Positions 48,051 through 59,520 of a stretch of 64,000 nucleotides of DNA are shown here, piece by piece. A program made the position numbers and the translations under genes. Position 1 is the stretch's first letter; each line of letters starts with the position of its first letter. The notes under the pieces were generated by a model. That model ran no database searches and was not told where the DNA came from. It saw nothing but the letters and a program-made list of their open reading frames with translations. Where the stretch lies: contig MNCI01014500.1 in assembly GCA_015680685.1 (NCBI GenBank), positions 115,568 to 179,567 on the forward strand. Direction: 5' to 3'. The DNA is from Gnetum montanum (Eukaryota > Streptophyta > Gnetopsida > Gnetales > Gnetaceae).

Positions 48051-48545
48051 TGTCACATTCCCATTCCCAAATGAAGCTATTCCATAATAACGATAGAATT
48101 GCTTTGTAATAAATGATGTAATTAATGTAATAAGACCTAAAAGAACATGTTCCAATAATGGTTATGTCTTGTGAGGTGCCCTTTGAGGGTTTGACCTAAC
48201 GTATTTATGCCTAAGAATTAGAGGTTGTGTCAGCTTAAAGTTTCAAACCAAGTAAAGGTAAGTAACAAGTTTTAGGTGAAGCAAGATTGGAAGGTGATTG
48301 GTCATCCCTTCTAGTTAGTTATAGGCCTAACCATGATGGCAATTCTAGACTACCTCTAAGGGATAGATGTTGAAGGCAGATAACTTCAAGAAACCCTATG
48401 AGCATGATCTAGATACATTATTTTTATATTATTAAAACATTCTTTTCAGTTTCTTTTGCATTTTCCCTATTGCATTCTTTACTCATAATGTTAAATGATA
48501 TGTATATTTGATGTTCGTCATAACATCTAGAAATGGGATGTCATA
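48051..48545 (+). repeat. 5' LTR of second CCR4-carrying element
   Basis: Aligns with 52571-52911 plus 58780-58881 and, inverted, with 7987-8559; the block CCATGATGGCAATTCTAGAC followed by CTAAGGGATAGATG is well kept. Slightly shorter than the 573-bp LTRs of the first copy. Confidence 0.82.
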
Positions 48546-48564
48546 ATTAATATTAGAAAACATC
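48546..48564 (+). other. Decayed primer-binding site
   Basis: ATTAATATTAGAAAACATC occupies the place of ATTGGTATTGGAGCAAACC in the first copy; the differences are mainly G-to-A. Confidence 0.6.
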
Positions 48565-51099
48565 ACAACCCAAGACAAATTAGAATCAAGGATTGGCTAC
48601 AATCCAATAATGAACCATGAGAATCATGAGTTATTACAAGATGCAGATCATATTCAAGATAAATCACATAACCAAGAAGATTACTTCCTAGTAACTTTCA
48701 TAGATATCCATGATCATATTTCAAAAAGATCAAATTACATACAACAAGGTACATTAACTACAAGAGACTTTGGTAAGGCAAGGATAACATCAGTCTAGGT
48801 AACTCTTATTCATCTCTTATTAATATATATTTTTCTTTAATTATCTAATGTTATTCTTATGTCTCTACATTGAGGCTAGTAAATCATAGTCAAGGTGTTT
48901 TAGAACATTATGTTACAATGGATCTTACTTTTCCTAAACCTTCAAACCCCAATCAATTGATGTCACATACATGTATCTAAATTCCAATCATGAGTAAACA
49001 TAAGGAAGTCAAGCTATTCATAAGACCTCTTAGCCCTACTTAACTAGTAAGGATTGTTAACAAAGAATGGGTTTAAAAATAGGTAATAATGAGGTCCTAC
49101 CTTTGGTAGCCTTCCTATTAGAGCCAAACAACCTAAGCTCGATAGTTTCTATTCCATTTTCAAATTTTGCTAATCATTTCTAATCATACTTAGAAGTCCC
49201 CATATTGTTCATACATTAGTTATAAAGGTCAATTTGGCAAAATAGGATATTTCAATCTTTAAAATTCTTAAACATTTAACTAGTTTTTAGATCCCAAACC
49301 ATGTACACATAGTACTCATTGAGACGATTCCAATGATACAAATTTTATCTCAAATAGAGTTACAGTTTAGGAAATATTGTTATTTTAAATTTATCCTAAA
49401 TTATCTTAGTAAAAATAAAAATAAAAATTTATTTTTAAAGTTTAAAAATAAAATTCAAAAAATTAGAATCTAAAATAAAATCCATGACCTCATTTCCTAA
49501 TAAGGTAGTTTTTTAAACTTCTTCCAGCTAACCACCAAGACAACATCACTAGTTATTTAAAGAGACCTAATAATTTATATTTAATAATAAAATTATTTGT
49601 TAAAATTAAAATATTAACTTTTATAAAATTAAAAATTTAAAAAAAATTAGGGCACATGAACCCTCATTAGGCCTACTAAGGAACATGCAACCTTCCTTCA
49701 GGATCCCACTAGCATGGTCCCTTGTCATGTAACCAAATGTAGGACTGCACCCTTGCTAGCACCCAGTGTTCTTCTACACCTCCCATCAACATAATCTCCT
49801 CCATTATTGCTCTTGTTTGCATCATCTTTCATGTACCACATTGCCAAAGCACATGCCATCTTTGATGCCTGCCACTACTGCTAGAAAATATATGTGACTT
49901 TTAACTATCTACTACTAATATGCTTAAGAACTGTCACTATTGTTTTGCCTACCCTTTCCAACACCATGTGCCACCTCCTCTAGCACCTTTGGTAGAACCT
50001 AATGCCTATGCTAACACCTTCTACTTATCATTTTGATGTCTACCTTCATGGTTTCTACCACCAAATCCACAATGTCCATAGGCCTCACAAATCCCTATCA
50101 GCCAACGACTAAGAGGATTACAAGTTTCTACCTATTAATGACCAAGATAACCATAGATCCCTACCGAACAGTATTAGGAAAAAGTTCCTCAACTGATAAA
50201 AAAATTTTAACAATAAATTTAAAATTTAAAACTTAAAATTAAATAATTGATGATAGTAAAATTTGACCAATTGGTTAAATTGGTGAGTTGATAGCATAAC
50301 AAATTAAAACTTCATAATTAAGTGTGATAGTCTTGGAGTAGTACTAGGATAAGCAACCTCTCACAAAGCTCTTGAGAGGTCTTGAAATTTATGCCCAAAT
50401 TCCAAACTTCAAAAGCCCATCACTTTTGATCTCAAAAGTCTTTTTCAACAAATGAAGAGTTGTTTCCAATAGATTTTATCCTCTCAAACGTAATGAAAAA
50501 GTTAGAACCATCCTACATAATTCAAAAATTTGGTTTTTAGTCCTTGTCTTTAAACCATTTCTCAAGAGCCTCAAAAGCTTAATTTAGCATAACGTGAGCA
50601 TTTGATGTCTATTACTAGCATATAAATAGTCATTTCTAATATTTTTTGACATTTTGAATCCAATGGTGATGTTAGATTGGGAATTTAGGTAGCTAATTAT
50701 TAGGTGGTAGTTTGAATTATATCTTAATAGGATTTTAACCTAGCCTAACTAACAATGCCTAACCATTTAATGATTAGGATAACTAATAAATCTAACATTT
50801 TTGCCTATTTTGGATTTTAATAGTAGGTGATTAAGTTATACTTATAATTAGACCCAAGTTACTAACCATATTTGATCATTATTGACATTGCTAGAGTTAG
50901 TGTCCTAAGAGGGGTAGAAAGGTCATTAGAAGTCTAGGAAGTGTAACCAAACCAATACCAACCCAATGATCTAAGTAGTTGGAAAATTAGTTAGAAAGCA
51001 AAATTGGTAAGGAAGATGTATACTAATTCAGCAAACATCCAAATCATTTTGGTAGAGATCAACCATCATGGAAATTCATAGCCCTATTTTGAAAACACA
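48565..51099 (+). other. Interior of CCR4-carrying element, unassigned
   Basis: 48565-48840 is homologous to the leader of the first copy (shared GGTAAGRCAAGRATA and TAGGTAACTCTTA blocks). 48840-51099 has no counterpart in the first copy; it contains Pro/Thr-rich translations but no recognised domain. It may hold more of the captured transcript or an unrelated insertion. Confidence 0.5.
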
Positions 51100-52110
51100 T
51101 ATGATATCCATGAAAAGGAATAAGCTAGAAGAGAATCTAGGAACAATCATGAATATTGCAACATATAATGTGCTTGCAAGATCCCTAGACAATGAAAGAT
51201 GACATTTGTTATATCTACCTTAGGCTTTAGACTAGCATAAATATCGATACTCATACATTCTTGCAAAATTGAAAAACATAAATGTTGATGTCTTATGTTT
51301 ACAAGAACTCTTACCATGGAAATTTCTATACTAATTCCAACCTACTTTAAGAAAGTTGAAATACAAAGGCATCTACAAGTAAAACGTTTCTCATGATGAT
51401 TCTTCCTTTGTAATCTTCTATAAGAAATCCAAGTTTCAACTAATACAAAGATTCAAATGAAGATTAGAAGATGGGATTTTTGAAGTTGCAAAACTTCAGG
51501 TCATGGTGAATAAAGAATAAGTAAGATTCTAAAGAAGTTACATAGCCTTGATATGAGTACTTAAAATAGAGTCATTTAGAAGGTAGATATGTATGGTTAA
51601 CACAATGATCCAAGATGCTTTGATGTTAGACTTTATCTAATATCTTACTTTATTAAGTAGATCCAAGAAATCTTCAAGTACAAGTTATTCCTAAACCATA
51701 CTAGTCTTAACCCAATGTCATTCATCCTTTGTGGAAAACATAGAAGAGTAAAGGAATTTTTGGAAGAGAAACCCAATTGGAGAAGATGTCTCCATAAATT
51801 AGTCATAAAATTTCATTGACCAATGCATATGCTACCTATTTTGAATCTTTAGTAGATAGGGATAATGTCAAAATTTGAGGGTAGATGATGCTAATGCATA
51901 TTGTTCATCGAGAATCATAATTCACCAACTACACAACCATAACTATTGAAGATAGATTAAAATCATTTTTTATCAAGATCCTAGATTACATTTGGTATAA
52001 TGGAATTAATTCATAACATGAAAGATGAGAAGCAAGATTAAGTGCTACCATCCTAAATAAGGTCATATGATCATATAGCCCTTATGACCAAGTTATAACT
52101 ACATATCTCA
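51100..52110 (+). pseudogene. CCR4/nocturnin-type exonuclease domain, second copy
   Basis: Here the N-terminal half is kept: IMNIATYNVLARSLDNER (ATG 51149; contains the first catalytic Asn), then ILAKLKNINVDVLCLQELL (about 51260-51315; catalytic Glu after Q), PWKFLY, YKGIYK, SSFVIFYKKSKFQLIQRF and FEVAKLQVM. Further on come PMSFILCGKH in place of CGDFN, and FFIKILDYIWYN (about 51965-52001); the S-D-H end is degenerate. The order and spacing equal those of the domain at 8998-9942, without visible introns. More than six stops occur. It would have been an EEP-fold deadenylase-like enzyme; this copy is dead. The paired N-terminus rules out a LINE endonuclease. Confidence 0.8.
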
Positions 52111-52570
52111 ATTCCTAAGGTTGATGAATATCAAGGAGTTTCTTAACTTTACTTCTATTTCTTATTTTCTTATTTATTTTTTTATTTAATTAGACAAGTA
52201 AATATTCTAGGAAAATACAAGTGAAAAGAAGGATTTTACCTATCCTTACTTAGAAAACTCTTATATGAGTTGTTATTTGTGTGATCCTAGTTAGAATTGG
52301 TGATTAATTATTGGTATACCTTTAATTTATCTCATGTTATGACCTAGAGATTAAGGTAAGTATTGATAAAATAAGATTTATTCCCTCAAATACTTTTCTC
52401 ACTTATATTTTATTTGTAGAATAAGCAAAAGAATTTTAAAATTTTTAATCTCATTTCAAAATAGAAAATCAAACATTGGATCATTGAAGCATGGAGGAAC
52501 CACTAAAGCACAAAGAAACATCATTAATGCAAACTTTTTTAGGGATGAATGAAAGCTAAGAGGTGTAGTT

Positions 52571-52911
52571 TGTCATGTTCCCATTCCCAAATGAAGTTGT
52601 TCCATAATAAAGATGGTGTTACTTCATTACAAATGATGTAATTAATGTATAAGAATCGAAAGAGCATGTTCTAATAAAGGACATGTCTAATGAGATGACC
52701 TTTTAGGGTTTGACCTAAGGTATTTATACCCAAGAATTAGAGGTTGTACCAGCATGGAGTTACGGAGTTAGTAAAGGTAGGTAATGAGGTTTGGGTAAAG
52801 CAAGATAGGAAAGTGATTAGTTATTTCTTCTAGCTAGTTACAAGTTTAAACATGGTGGTAGTTTTGAACTGCCTCTAAGGGATAAATGCCCAAGGAAGAT
52901 AATCCCAAGGA
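52571..52911 (+). repeat. 3' LTR of CCR4-carrying element, left piece
   Basis: Starts TGTCATGTTCCCATTCCCAA after the purine-rich CTAAGAGGTGTAG. It is interrupted at AAGGA (52907-52911) by the copia-type element. Confidence 0.82.
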
Positions 52912-54029
52912 TGTTGATCTTTTGGTTTGTCAAAACCTTGGAAAATGGAGAATGTAGAAAATATGCTTGTGGATCTTACAAGACTTAAAAGGATAAGGAC
53001 AAGGGCTTAATGACATCAAGACAAGAGTTTAGGAAAAGAGCTTAGATGGTGTTAAGACAAGAGTTTAGGACAAAAGTTGAGATGGTGTCAAGAAGAGATC
53101 AAGAGAAAGAGCAAGTTGAGACTAAAATAAGAGTTGAGTTGTCAATCTGAGATGACAAAGTATCATATGAGATTACAAGATTTTGAATAAATCACAAAGA
53201 TGCACAAAGCCTAGAAGTTAAAAGAACATCCTAGTAGCAGAGCTCAAGTGTTAGGTTAGACATCACATAGAACTAGTAAGCATCCCGATTGTTCTAGAGA
53301 CATGCAAGCTAGGATGTCCCATGTGAAATGTTCCAATTTCTAATAGGATGTCCCACTTGCAAGTATAGAAAACTTAGTGAGACATTCCAACTAGTCATTT
53401 TTAGCCATTGCACAAATTCCAACAGTTATTTGACAAGGATAAAGGCTATAAATGAAATAATATCTTTGTGAATAACACGCATTGTTCATACAAATATTCT
53501 TTCATTGTATACATATTATGAATTGATTTATCCTTTAATTCTTTGTGAATTCTATTTTGTATTATGAGAGCCTAAGAGCAAGGAATTTGTGAAGGGTAGT
53601 TACATTCTCTCCTTGATTCTATTTTTTCCTTTGTACGCCTTGTGGGATTGGTGTGCTTCTTCTAGGATGGCATTAGTTGATCTTGTTAAGACCTTGTAGG
53701 GTTGAGTATGTTTCTTGAGAGAAAACACTCTGTGTGGAGCTTACATCATTGTAAAGGTTGTATGATTTTTGAAACCATATTTTGAACTTGTTGGAACCTT
53801 GTGGGATTGAGTGTGTTTCTTGTGAGAAAACATTCCTTGTAAAGCTTAAACTTTGTAAAGGTTATGACTCTCTTTAAACCATATTTTTAAAGGAACAAAA
53901 TCTAAAGGTGTGCAAGGATTCCACCCTTTGATTGTAGAAGAACCACATAAATTTAAGTGTAGTTTTGGTTGTCTTGCTTGTTTGAATTGGAAAACTTATT
54001 CAACCTCCTTTTTAAGTTCTTGGTCCTCA
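52912..54029 (+). repeat. 5' LTR of copia-type element
   Basis: 1118 bp, TGTTGATCTTTTGG to TGGTCCTCA. Its first half has repeated GATGTCCC/GACAT motifs. Similar end to end to 57562-58774 (roughly 88% by eye). Confidence 0.87.
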
Positions 54030-54030
54030 A

Positions 54031-54046
54031 GTAGTATTAGAGCCTA
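54031..54046 (+). other. Primer-binding site, initiator-Met type
   Basis: GTAGTATTAGAGCCTAG right after the LTR resembles TGGTATCAGAGCC. Confidence 0.75.
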
Positions 54047-54070
54047 GTACTCTCAATTTTTGAGCTTAAT

Positions 54071-55040
54071 ATGTCAAGAGTGAATGATGAAAGGGACATC
54101 ATACACTGAGCCACCAATGTTTGATGGGATTAACTTCGTGTACTAGAAGGCTTAGATGCAAGGATTCTTTGAATCCATGGAGTTTGAAGTCTAGGAATCC
54201 AATCCTAGAGGGATACATGGCATCCATTGACAACACCAAAAGTGCTACAATGGCAAGAAGCAAATGGACTTAGTACGAAAAAAATGCTCATGTTTAATTC
54301 TAAATAAAAAATTGTCTTTATTATGATTTAATTAAATCTAAGCTTAATAGAGTATATGAGTGCAAAATAGTGAAAGAAATTTGGGAGACTCTAGAAGCTA
54401 CCTATGATTGTACATCTATTGTTAAGCAATTTAAGATTCTAGAGTTACAAAGTGAGTATGATTAACTTAAAATGAAAAAGAGAGAAAATCAAGGATTATT
54501 TTTCTAGAGCTAATGATTTAGTTGTAGCTATTAGAGAGATGGGATTCACCCAAAAGTAATATCATTATTAAATTATTAGAACTTTGCATCCTAAGTTTAG
54601 ATTGAAAGTTATAGTCCTAGAAGAGATCACTGATTTCTCAATCCTAAAATTTGAAGAGCTTCAAAGTGCATTCATAGCTTATGAGATAAATCTCATAAGT
54701 GAAGGTGTAATTAAAGAAAAGTTCATTACCCTCAAAAGCCCATCAAAGAAGAAGAAGTCATTTGAACATGAAGTAAATAGTGAAGATGAATTGGCTCTCT
54801 TGTCAAGAAGATTCTAAAGACTACTTGCACAAAAAGAAAATAGCTTCAATCAATCTATCATCAATGGTGAGGAAAGAGGTAAAAATTTCAAAAATTCTAA
54901 TCTTGATGCATCATCTATGGAATGTTGCCTTTATTGTGGTAGAGGCCATGTGGCCTCCATATGTCCAAGTGTTGGTAAGTTTCAAAAGAAGGTCCCATCC
55001 AAAGCTAAAATGAAAAAGCAAAATTTGTACTCAAGCTAGG
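54071..55040 (+). pseudogene. Copia-type Gag
   Basis: Nucleocapsid and capsid precursor. The translation has PPMFDGINFVY (54111 on), MQGFFESMEFEV, then KIVKEIWETLEATYDCTS and VKQFKILELQSEYD, the capsid pattern of the UBN2-type Gag domain in copia elements. An open frame 54584-54817 (TLHPKFRLKV...FEELQSAFIAYEI) follows and a zinc knuckle, CLYCGRGHVASIC (54926-54964), closes it. The knuckle is C-x2-C-x3-H-x4-C, one residue shorter than the canonical C-x2-C-x4-H-x4-C. Stops and a frame change interrupt the gene. Pol domains expected next are absent. Confidence 0.82.
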
Positions 55041-57546
55041 ATGAGGAACGAAGCAAGAAGGAAACAAATGATACTACCACAGATTTAAATCATATTTGCA
55101 CAGTTCTAACACATGAAAATTTCACATAAGGTTTTGAAGAGTCTAAAGATAATATTGATGACAAGTGCAGTATGATGCATGAGAAAAGCTATACATAGAA
55201 AAGAATATGAAATTTCTAATCTTTATACTATGTGCTCCTCAAAAAGGTAACTCTCAAACATAAAGACTAAGGTTCATTTGCTAACCCATTTTTTTGAGAA
55301 GATGTGTAGAGATGCATCAGGTATATGACATTATGAAGATATGGAAATGCCTCACTCAATGCACAAGAAAGGAGATATGGATGAGATGTATCAAGATGAC
55401 ACTTGTGTGGTATCAACTAAAATATGAAACAAACCCAGGTTTGAACATCCAATCCAAATTAGAGATACTACATATTTTTGCTATGAAATATATGGGTATG
55501 TTCAAACTTATTGTAATTACTAATGGAACACAATAACATGACTACATGGTCTTGTTAAGAGAAGTCTGGAGAGTTTAAGTTACAAGGCAAAAAAACATGG
55601 AGAATCAATGATCAAGAGGAAGAGATGATCACCAATGATATTGAAGAATTAGAATCCATGATCAAGAAAAATCATAAATCCTTTCATTTCAAAAAACATG
55701 AGTATTAAGAAGTAGAAACATTAAATGAATTTGAAGATTTAAACAAAGATGCTAATGAAACAAAAGGAAAAGGATTAGTTGCATGCAAAGAAGGTACTCT
55801 ATGATGGAAGACCTTATTTAAAACTTCAATAATCATAGCATCACTTAGAAGTAAGCAAGGTAAGAATCTGTAAGTATAATTTTAATTCTTTGACTTGATA
55901 AAATTAGTTTTTACTAGTGGTATAAAATTTAGTCTTGATTTAATTATCTATTTCTTAACCTGTGATATTTTAATTAGTGTATTTTTAGTAGTATAAAAGT
56001 CTTTTTATTCAATGGATGCTACTAGAAATCTTTGATAATCCAAAGAAATCCTCACTTGATCTTACAAGATATTGAGTTGTAGATAAAAGTATGTGCCCAT
56101 CAAAATTTTAATGGACATTGAAGTGACTTATCTTAAGGAAGGATTAAGGAACAAGAACACACAAGGTAAGGTCTAGTAAGATTTTGTGTTATGTTCTATA
56201 GTAGTAAGATCATCTCATTGCTATCAGAACATATATGCGTTGTCATGTAGCTCATATCATTCAAATAGTATTATGTTCTGCATTACTTGCTCGAAGATAA
56301 TACATTAAGCATCCTTGTGTATCCATAAGGACCAAATGTTTTAAAAGGTTTTTAGATGATGAATGGTAAATCAAGTGGTACAGGCTCTTAATTGTAATTC
56401 ATGAACCTATGAGGAAATTATTGTGCTATGCTACTATTCATGTTGAAGATTTTAGAGCTTATCTTTTATTGAAGGAATTAGTAATGGAAGACTTTAAGGT
56501 CTCCATACTTGACCTTGGCATAGAAATGCAGTTTCAACACTATGATCTATGGTGAACAAGCTCAATCTTGCCAATTTGAAAAATCAAAGATACATCTAAT
56601 AATGAGAAAATTGACTCAAGCAATATTTGCATTGTTTTTGGAGAAGTTGAGAAGAAGTCTAGCATGTGTATGGGAAGTCTGTACTTTATCAACAATGCTC
56701 ATTTTTTGAACCATCAGTGTAGGAGGGAGAGAGAGTGTGTGTGTGTGTGTTGGGGGGGGGGGGGGGGTTGGGGGGTTGTTTGGGTTGGGGAAGAGAGGAA
56801 AGGATCTCTAATACTCTCACCAAAAGATACTTAAGAATAAGACTTTCCTCTCTAGCACCTACAATAGAAAATAAGTAAGAAAAGAGTTATTCATATTTAA
56901 TTCTAGTAAATTATCTAAGTATAAGCTAATGTTGGTTAAGTTATTTTTGAATCTTTTACCTTAAGTTGTAATTCTTGGTATTGCTATTTGCAATTGACAT
57001 ATACTATTTTGGGCATCTTGCTAAGGATATGATTACTTAATTCTAATCTTTTAAGATATTCAACATGATGATTCTTATGGACATTGGATCTAAGACCTTC
57101 AAAGTTAAGTATGTTATTTCTCTTTCTTTGAAAATAAAAACTACTTATGGTATATTTTTGCTAATGTCCAAAAAGGAGGAGAGAGTTTAGTATTAACCTC
57201 ATTAGGTAACCTCAAGATATTGGTATATTGATAAGATCTTGGTCTATGTAGTAGATAGTGATTTTGTTACCAATGGCTTATGGCTTATTATATCAAAGAA
57301 ATATTCTTGTTTTTAGTGTTGGAATTCAACGTTTGATTATTCATGGAAATATCTTTGACAATAGTTGAAAGACTTTGATTATTTATGTTATCTAATTTTG
57401 ACTTGATTTTTATATAGATAAGGGACAACTCTTAATAGAACTTATTTTAATCAAACCTATGCCTAAGGATGTATACAAATGGTTATTATTTATCATATGA
57501 TATTATGTTGTTATACTAACCCATTTTTTCCAGTTTTGAACATCAC
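55041..57546 (+). other. Copia-type interior without recognisable pol
   Basis: 2.5 kb with small frames (for example 55294-55536) that match no protease, integrase or RT motif that I know. A GT/G-rich tract lies at 56735-56790. Confidence 0.55.
56735..56790. repeat. (GT)n followed by long G runs
   Basis: (GT)8 at 56735-56750, then runs of 16, 6, 3 and 4 G separated by T-rich spacers. It is the only strongly G-skewed stretch in the window and could form a G-quadruplex. The exact run length may be a sequencing estimate. Confidence 0.85.
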
Positions 57547-57561
57547 CAAAAAGGGGGAGAT
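57547..57561 (+). other. Polypurine tract
   Basis: AAAAAGGGGGAGA immediately before the LTR start TGTTGACC is the typical copia plus-strand primer. Confidence 0.8.
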
Positions 57562-58774
57562 TGTTGACCTTTTGGTATGTCAAAACCTTGGAAAATGGAG
57601 AATGTGAAAAATATACTTGTGGATCTTGCAAGACTTGAAAATATAAGATAAGGATAAGAGCTTAATGATATTAAGACAAGAGTTCAAGACAAGAATTTAG
57701 ATGGTAACAATACAAGAGTTCAAGAGAAGAGCTAAGATGGTATCAAGAAGATATTAAGATAAAGAGCAAGTTGAGATCAAGACAAGAGCTAAGCTTTCAA
57801 TCTAAGATGACAAAGTCTCAATTGAGATTACAAGAGTTTGAAGAAATCACAAAGGTGCATAAAGCCTAGAAGCCAAAAGAAGGTGTTCTAGTATCTACCA
57901 AGACATCCCAAAAGATCAACAGATGTTCTAGTAGCAAAGCTCAAGTTTTAAACAACACATCCCACAAAAATAGAAAACATCCCAATTGTTCCTCAGACAT
58001 CCTAGCTGGGATGTCCCATATGAGATGTCCCAATTTCTAGTAGGATGTTCCACTTGTAAGCACATAAAACTCAATAAGACATTCTAAGCTCAAATGAGAT
58101 GTCCCAAGTAGCTATTTTCTAGTTGTTTCATGAATCCCAATAGCTATTTGACAAGAACAGAGGCTATAAAAGGAATAATATCTTTGGAAAAATAACAAGC
58201 ACTATTCATACAAATATTCTTTCATTGTATACATCTTATGAATTGATTTTTCCTTCAATTTTCTATCTTTTGTAAATTATTTTTTGTATTGTGAGAGCTT
58301 AAGTCCAAAGAATTTATAAACGATATTTACATTCTCTCCTTGATTCTATTTCTTCCTTTGTAAGCCCTGTAGGGTTGATGTGCTTCTTACATGAAGGCAT
58401 CTATGGAGCTTGTCGAGACCTTGCATGGTTGAGTATGTATCTTAAGAGAAAACACTCTATGTGGAGCTCACGTCATTGTAAAGGTTGTGAAATCCATGAA
58501 ACCACATCTTAAGCTTGTTGGAACCTTACAAGGTTAAGTGTGTTTCTTGAAAAAAATAAAACACTCCTTACAGAGCTTAAACTTTGTAAAGGTTATGGTT
58601 CCTTTTAAACCACATTTTTGAAGGAAAAAGGTCTAGAGGTATGCAAGGATTCTACCCTTTGAGTGTGAAAGTATCGAAGTTGGGGAACCATGGAAATTTG
58701 AGTGCAGTTTTGATTGTCTTGGTTATTCGAATTGGGAAACTTATTCAACCGCTCTTCTAACTTCTCAGTCCTTA
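57562..58774 (+). repeat. 3' LTR of copia-type element
   Basis: 1213 bp; ends TCAGTCCTTA where the 5' LTR has TGGTCCTCA. Extra length comes mainly from more GACATCCC/GATGTCCC motif copies near 57905-58105. The minus-strand frame 58605-58814 is not a gene. Confidence 0.87.
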
Positions 58775-58779
58775 AAGGA

Positions 58780-58881
58780 ATCCTCAAAGCATGACCCAAA
58801 TACATTATTTTCATATTAATAAAACATTCTTTTCAATTCCTTCTCCATTTTCATATTTGATGTTTACCTTAGCATTTAAAA
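58780..58881 (+). repeat. 3' LTR of CCR4-carrying element, right piece
   Basis: Continues the LTR broken at 52911: ATCCTCAAAGCATGACCC and AATAAAACATTCTTTTCA match 48400-48450 and the LTRs at 7987 and 10282. The terminal GGATGTCAYA is missing. Confidence 0.78.
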
Positions 58882-58886
58882 ATAAG

Positions 58887-59520
58887 CTGTTAGAATTAGG
58901 ATTATCTTTCTAATTCAAACCATTTACTAAAGATTATTCTTGACTATCATAATAATCTTCTTAAGCAAGATCTCTCCCTTTATGAAAATAAAGATGTAGT
59001 ATTTAGCTTGGCCAAGGATAAAGCTCTAGGTTTTGATGGAATTACCATTACATTTTTAAAAATCATTAGGATATTGGTGATATGAACCTTTCTGTTTTTC
59101 CACTTAAGCCATTAATCATTGTTCACTTGATTAATAGTTAAATATAGGAGTCATCAAACTTATTTCTAAGGAAGGTAATTTGTCCTAGATTGGTAATTGA
59201 CATTCTATTCTTTTCAAATTTAGTTTATAACATTTTAGAGAAATAGCTTACTCAAAGATTAAAATGAATTGGTCCTTAATTTATTAATCTAATGAGAATT
59301 AACTTTGTTTAAGGTAGATATATTTTGGATAATGTTATTGCTACTTGGAAGCGTATGTAATGGTCTAAGAAATCTAATCACAACATTGCATTTTATAAGC
59401 TTAATTATGCTAAATCCTATGATACAATTAACTGTCATTTTATTATTATTTTTTTAACAAATATAATTTTAAATATAAATTTAGTGGGATGATTAAGACT
59501 CTTTTCGCTAAAGCTAGTGC
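58887..59520 (+). pseudogene. LINE reverse transcriptase, right part of split LINE
   Basis: Plus-strand RT of an L1-type ORF2: VVFSLAKDKALGFDGITITF (about 59000-59055; usual D-K-A-P-G-P-D-G), VIKLISKEGNLS, then RYILDNVIATWK-like and HNIAFYKLNYAKSYDTI (about 59385-59435). In L1 elements the last motif is D-F-x-K-A-Y-D; here the Asp is Asn. Translation needs several frame changes and has many stops. It shares family with the minus-strand LINE at 44880-47330. The upstream part of the same LINE is probably 47840-48050. Confidence 0.75.

Larger units (their letters stand above)
52912..58774 (+). mobile_element. Copia-type element, gag only, nested in an LTR
   Basis: 5863-bp element with LTRs 52912-54029 and 57562-58774, flanked by a perfect 5-bp duplication AAGGA (52907-52911, 58775-58779). 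The host LTR sequence reads through across the insertion. The primer site (54031-54046), Gag with zinc knuckle, and polypurine tract AAAAAGGGGGAGAT are of Ty1/copia (SIRE/Maximus-like) style. The 3.5-kb interior has no recognisable protease, integrase or RT, so it is either a non-autonomous derivative or has lost pol. Confidence 0.88.
48051..58881 (+). mobile_element. Second CCR4-carrying non-autonomous LTR element
   Basis: Plus-strand relative of the element at 7987-10854. 5' LTR 48051-48545 (TGTCACATTCCC...GGATGTCATA), primer region 48546-48564, interior to 52570 with a CCR4-like domain (51100-52110), and a 3' LTR split by another element (52571-52911 and 58780-58881). ATAAG occurs on both sides (48046-48050, 58882-58886), although the extreme end of the 3' LTR seems deleted, so that duplication could be chance. 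The interior is about 4.0 kb against 1.7 kb in the first copy, because the first copy lacks 48850-51200-like sequence. There is no gag or pol. Confidence 0.8.

Noticed and set aside
48046-58886. ATAAG as proven target duplication of the second CCR4-carrying element
   Set aside because: Kept only as probable: the 3' LTR terminus is damaged and a 5-base AT-rich match may be chance.
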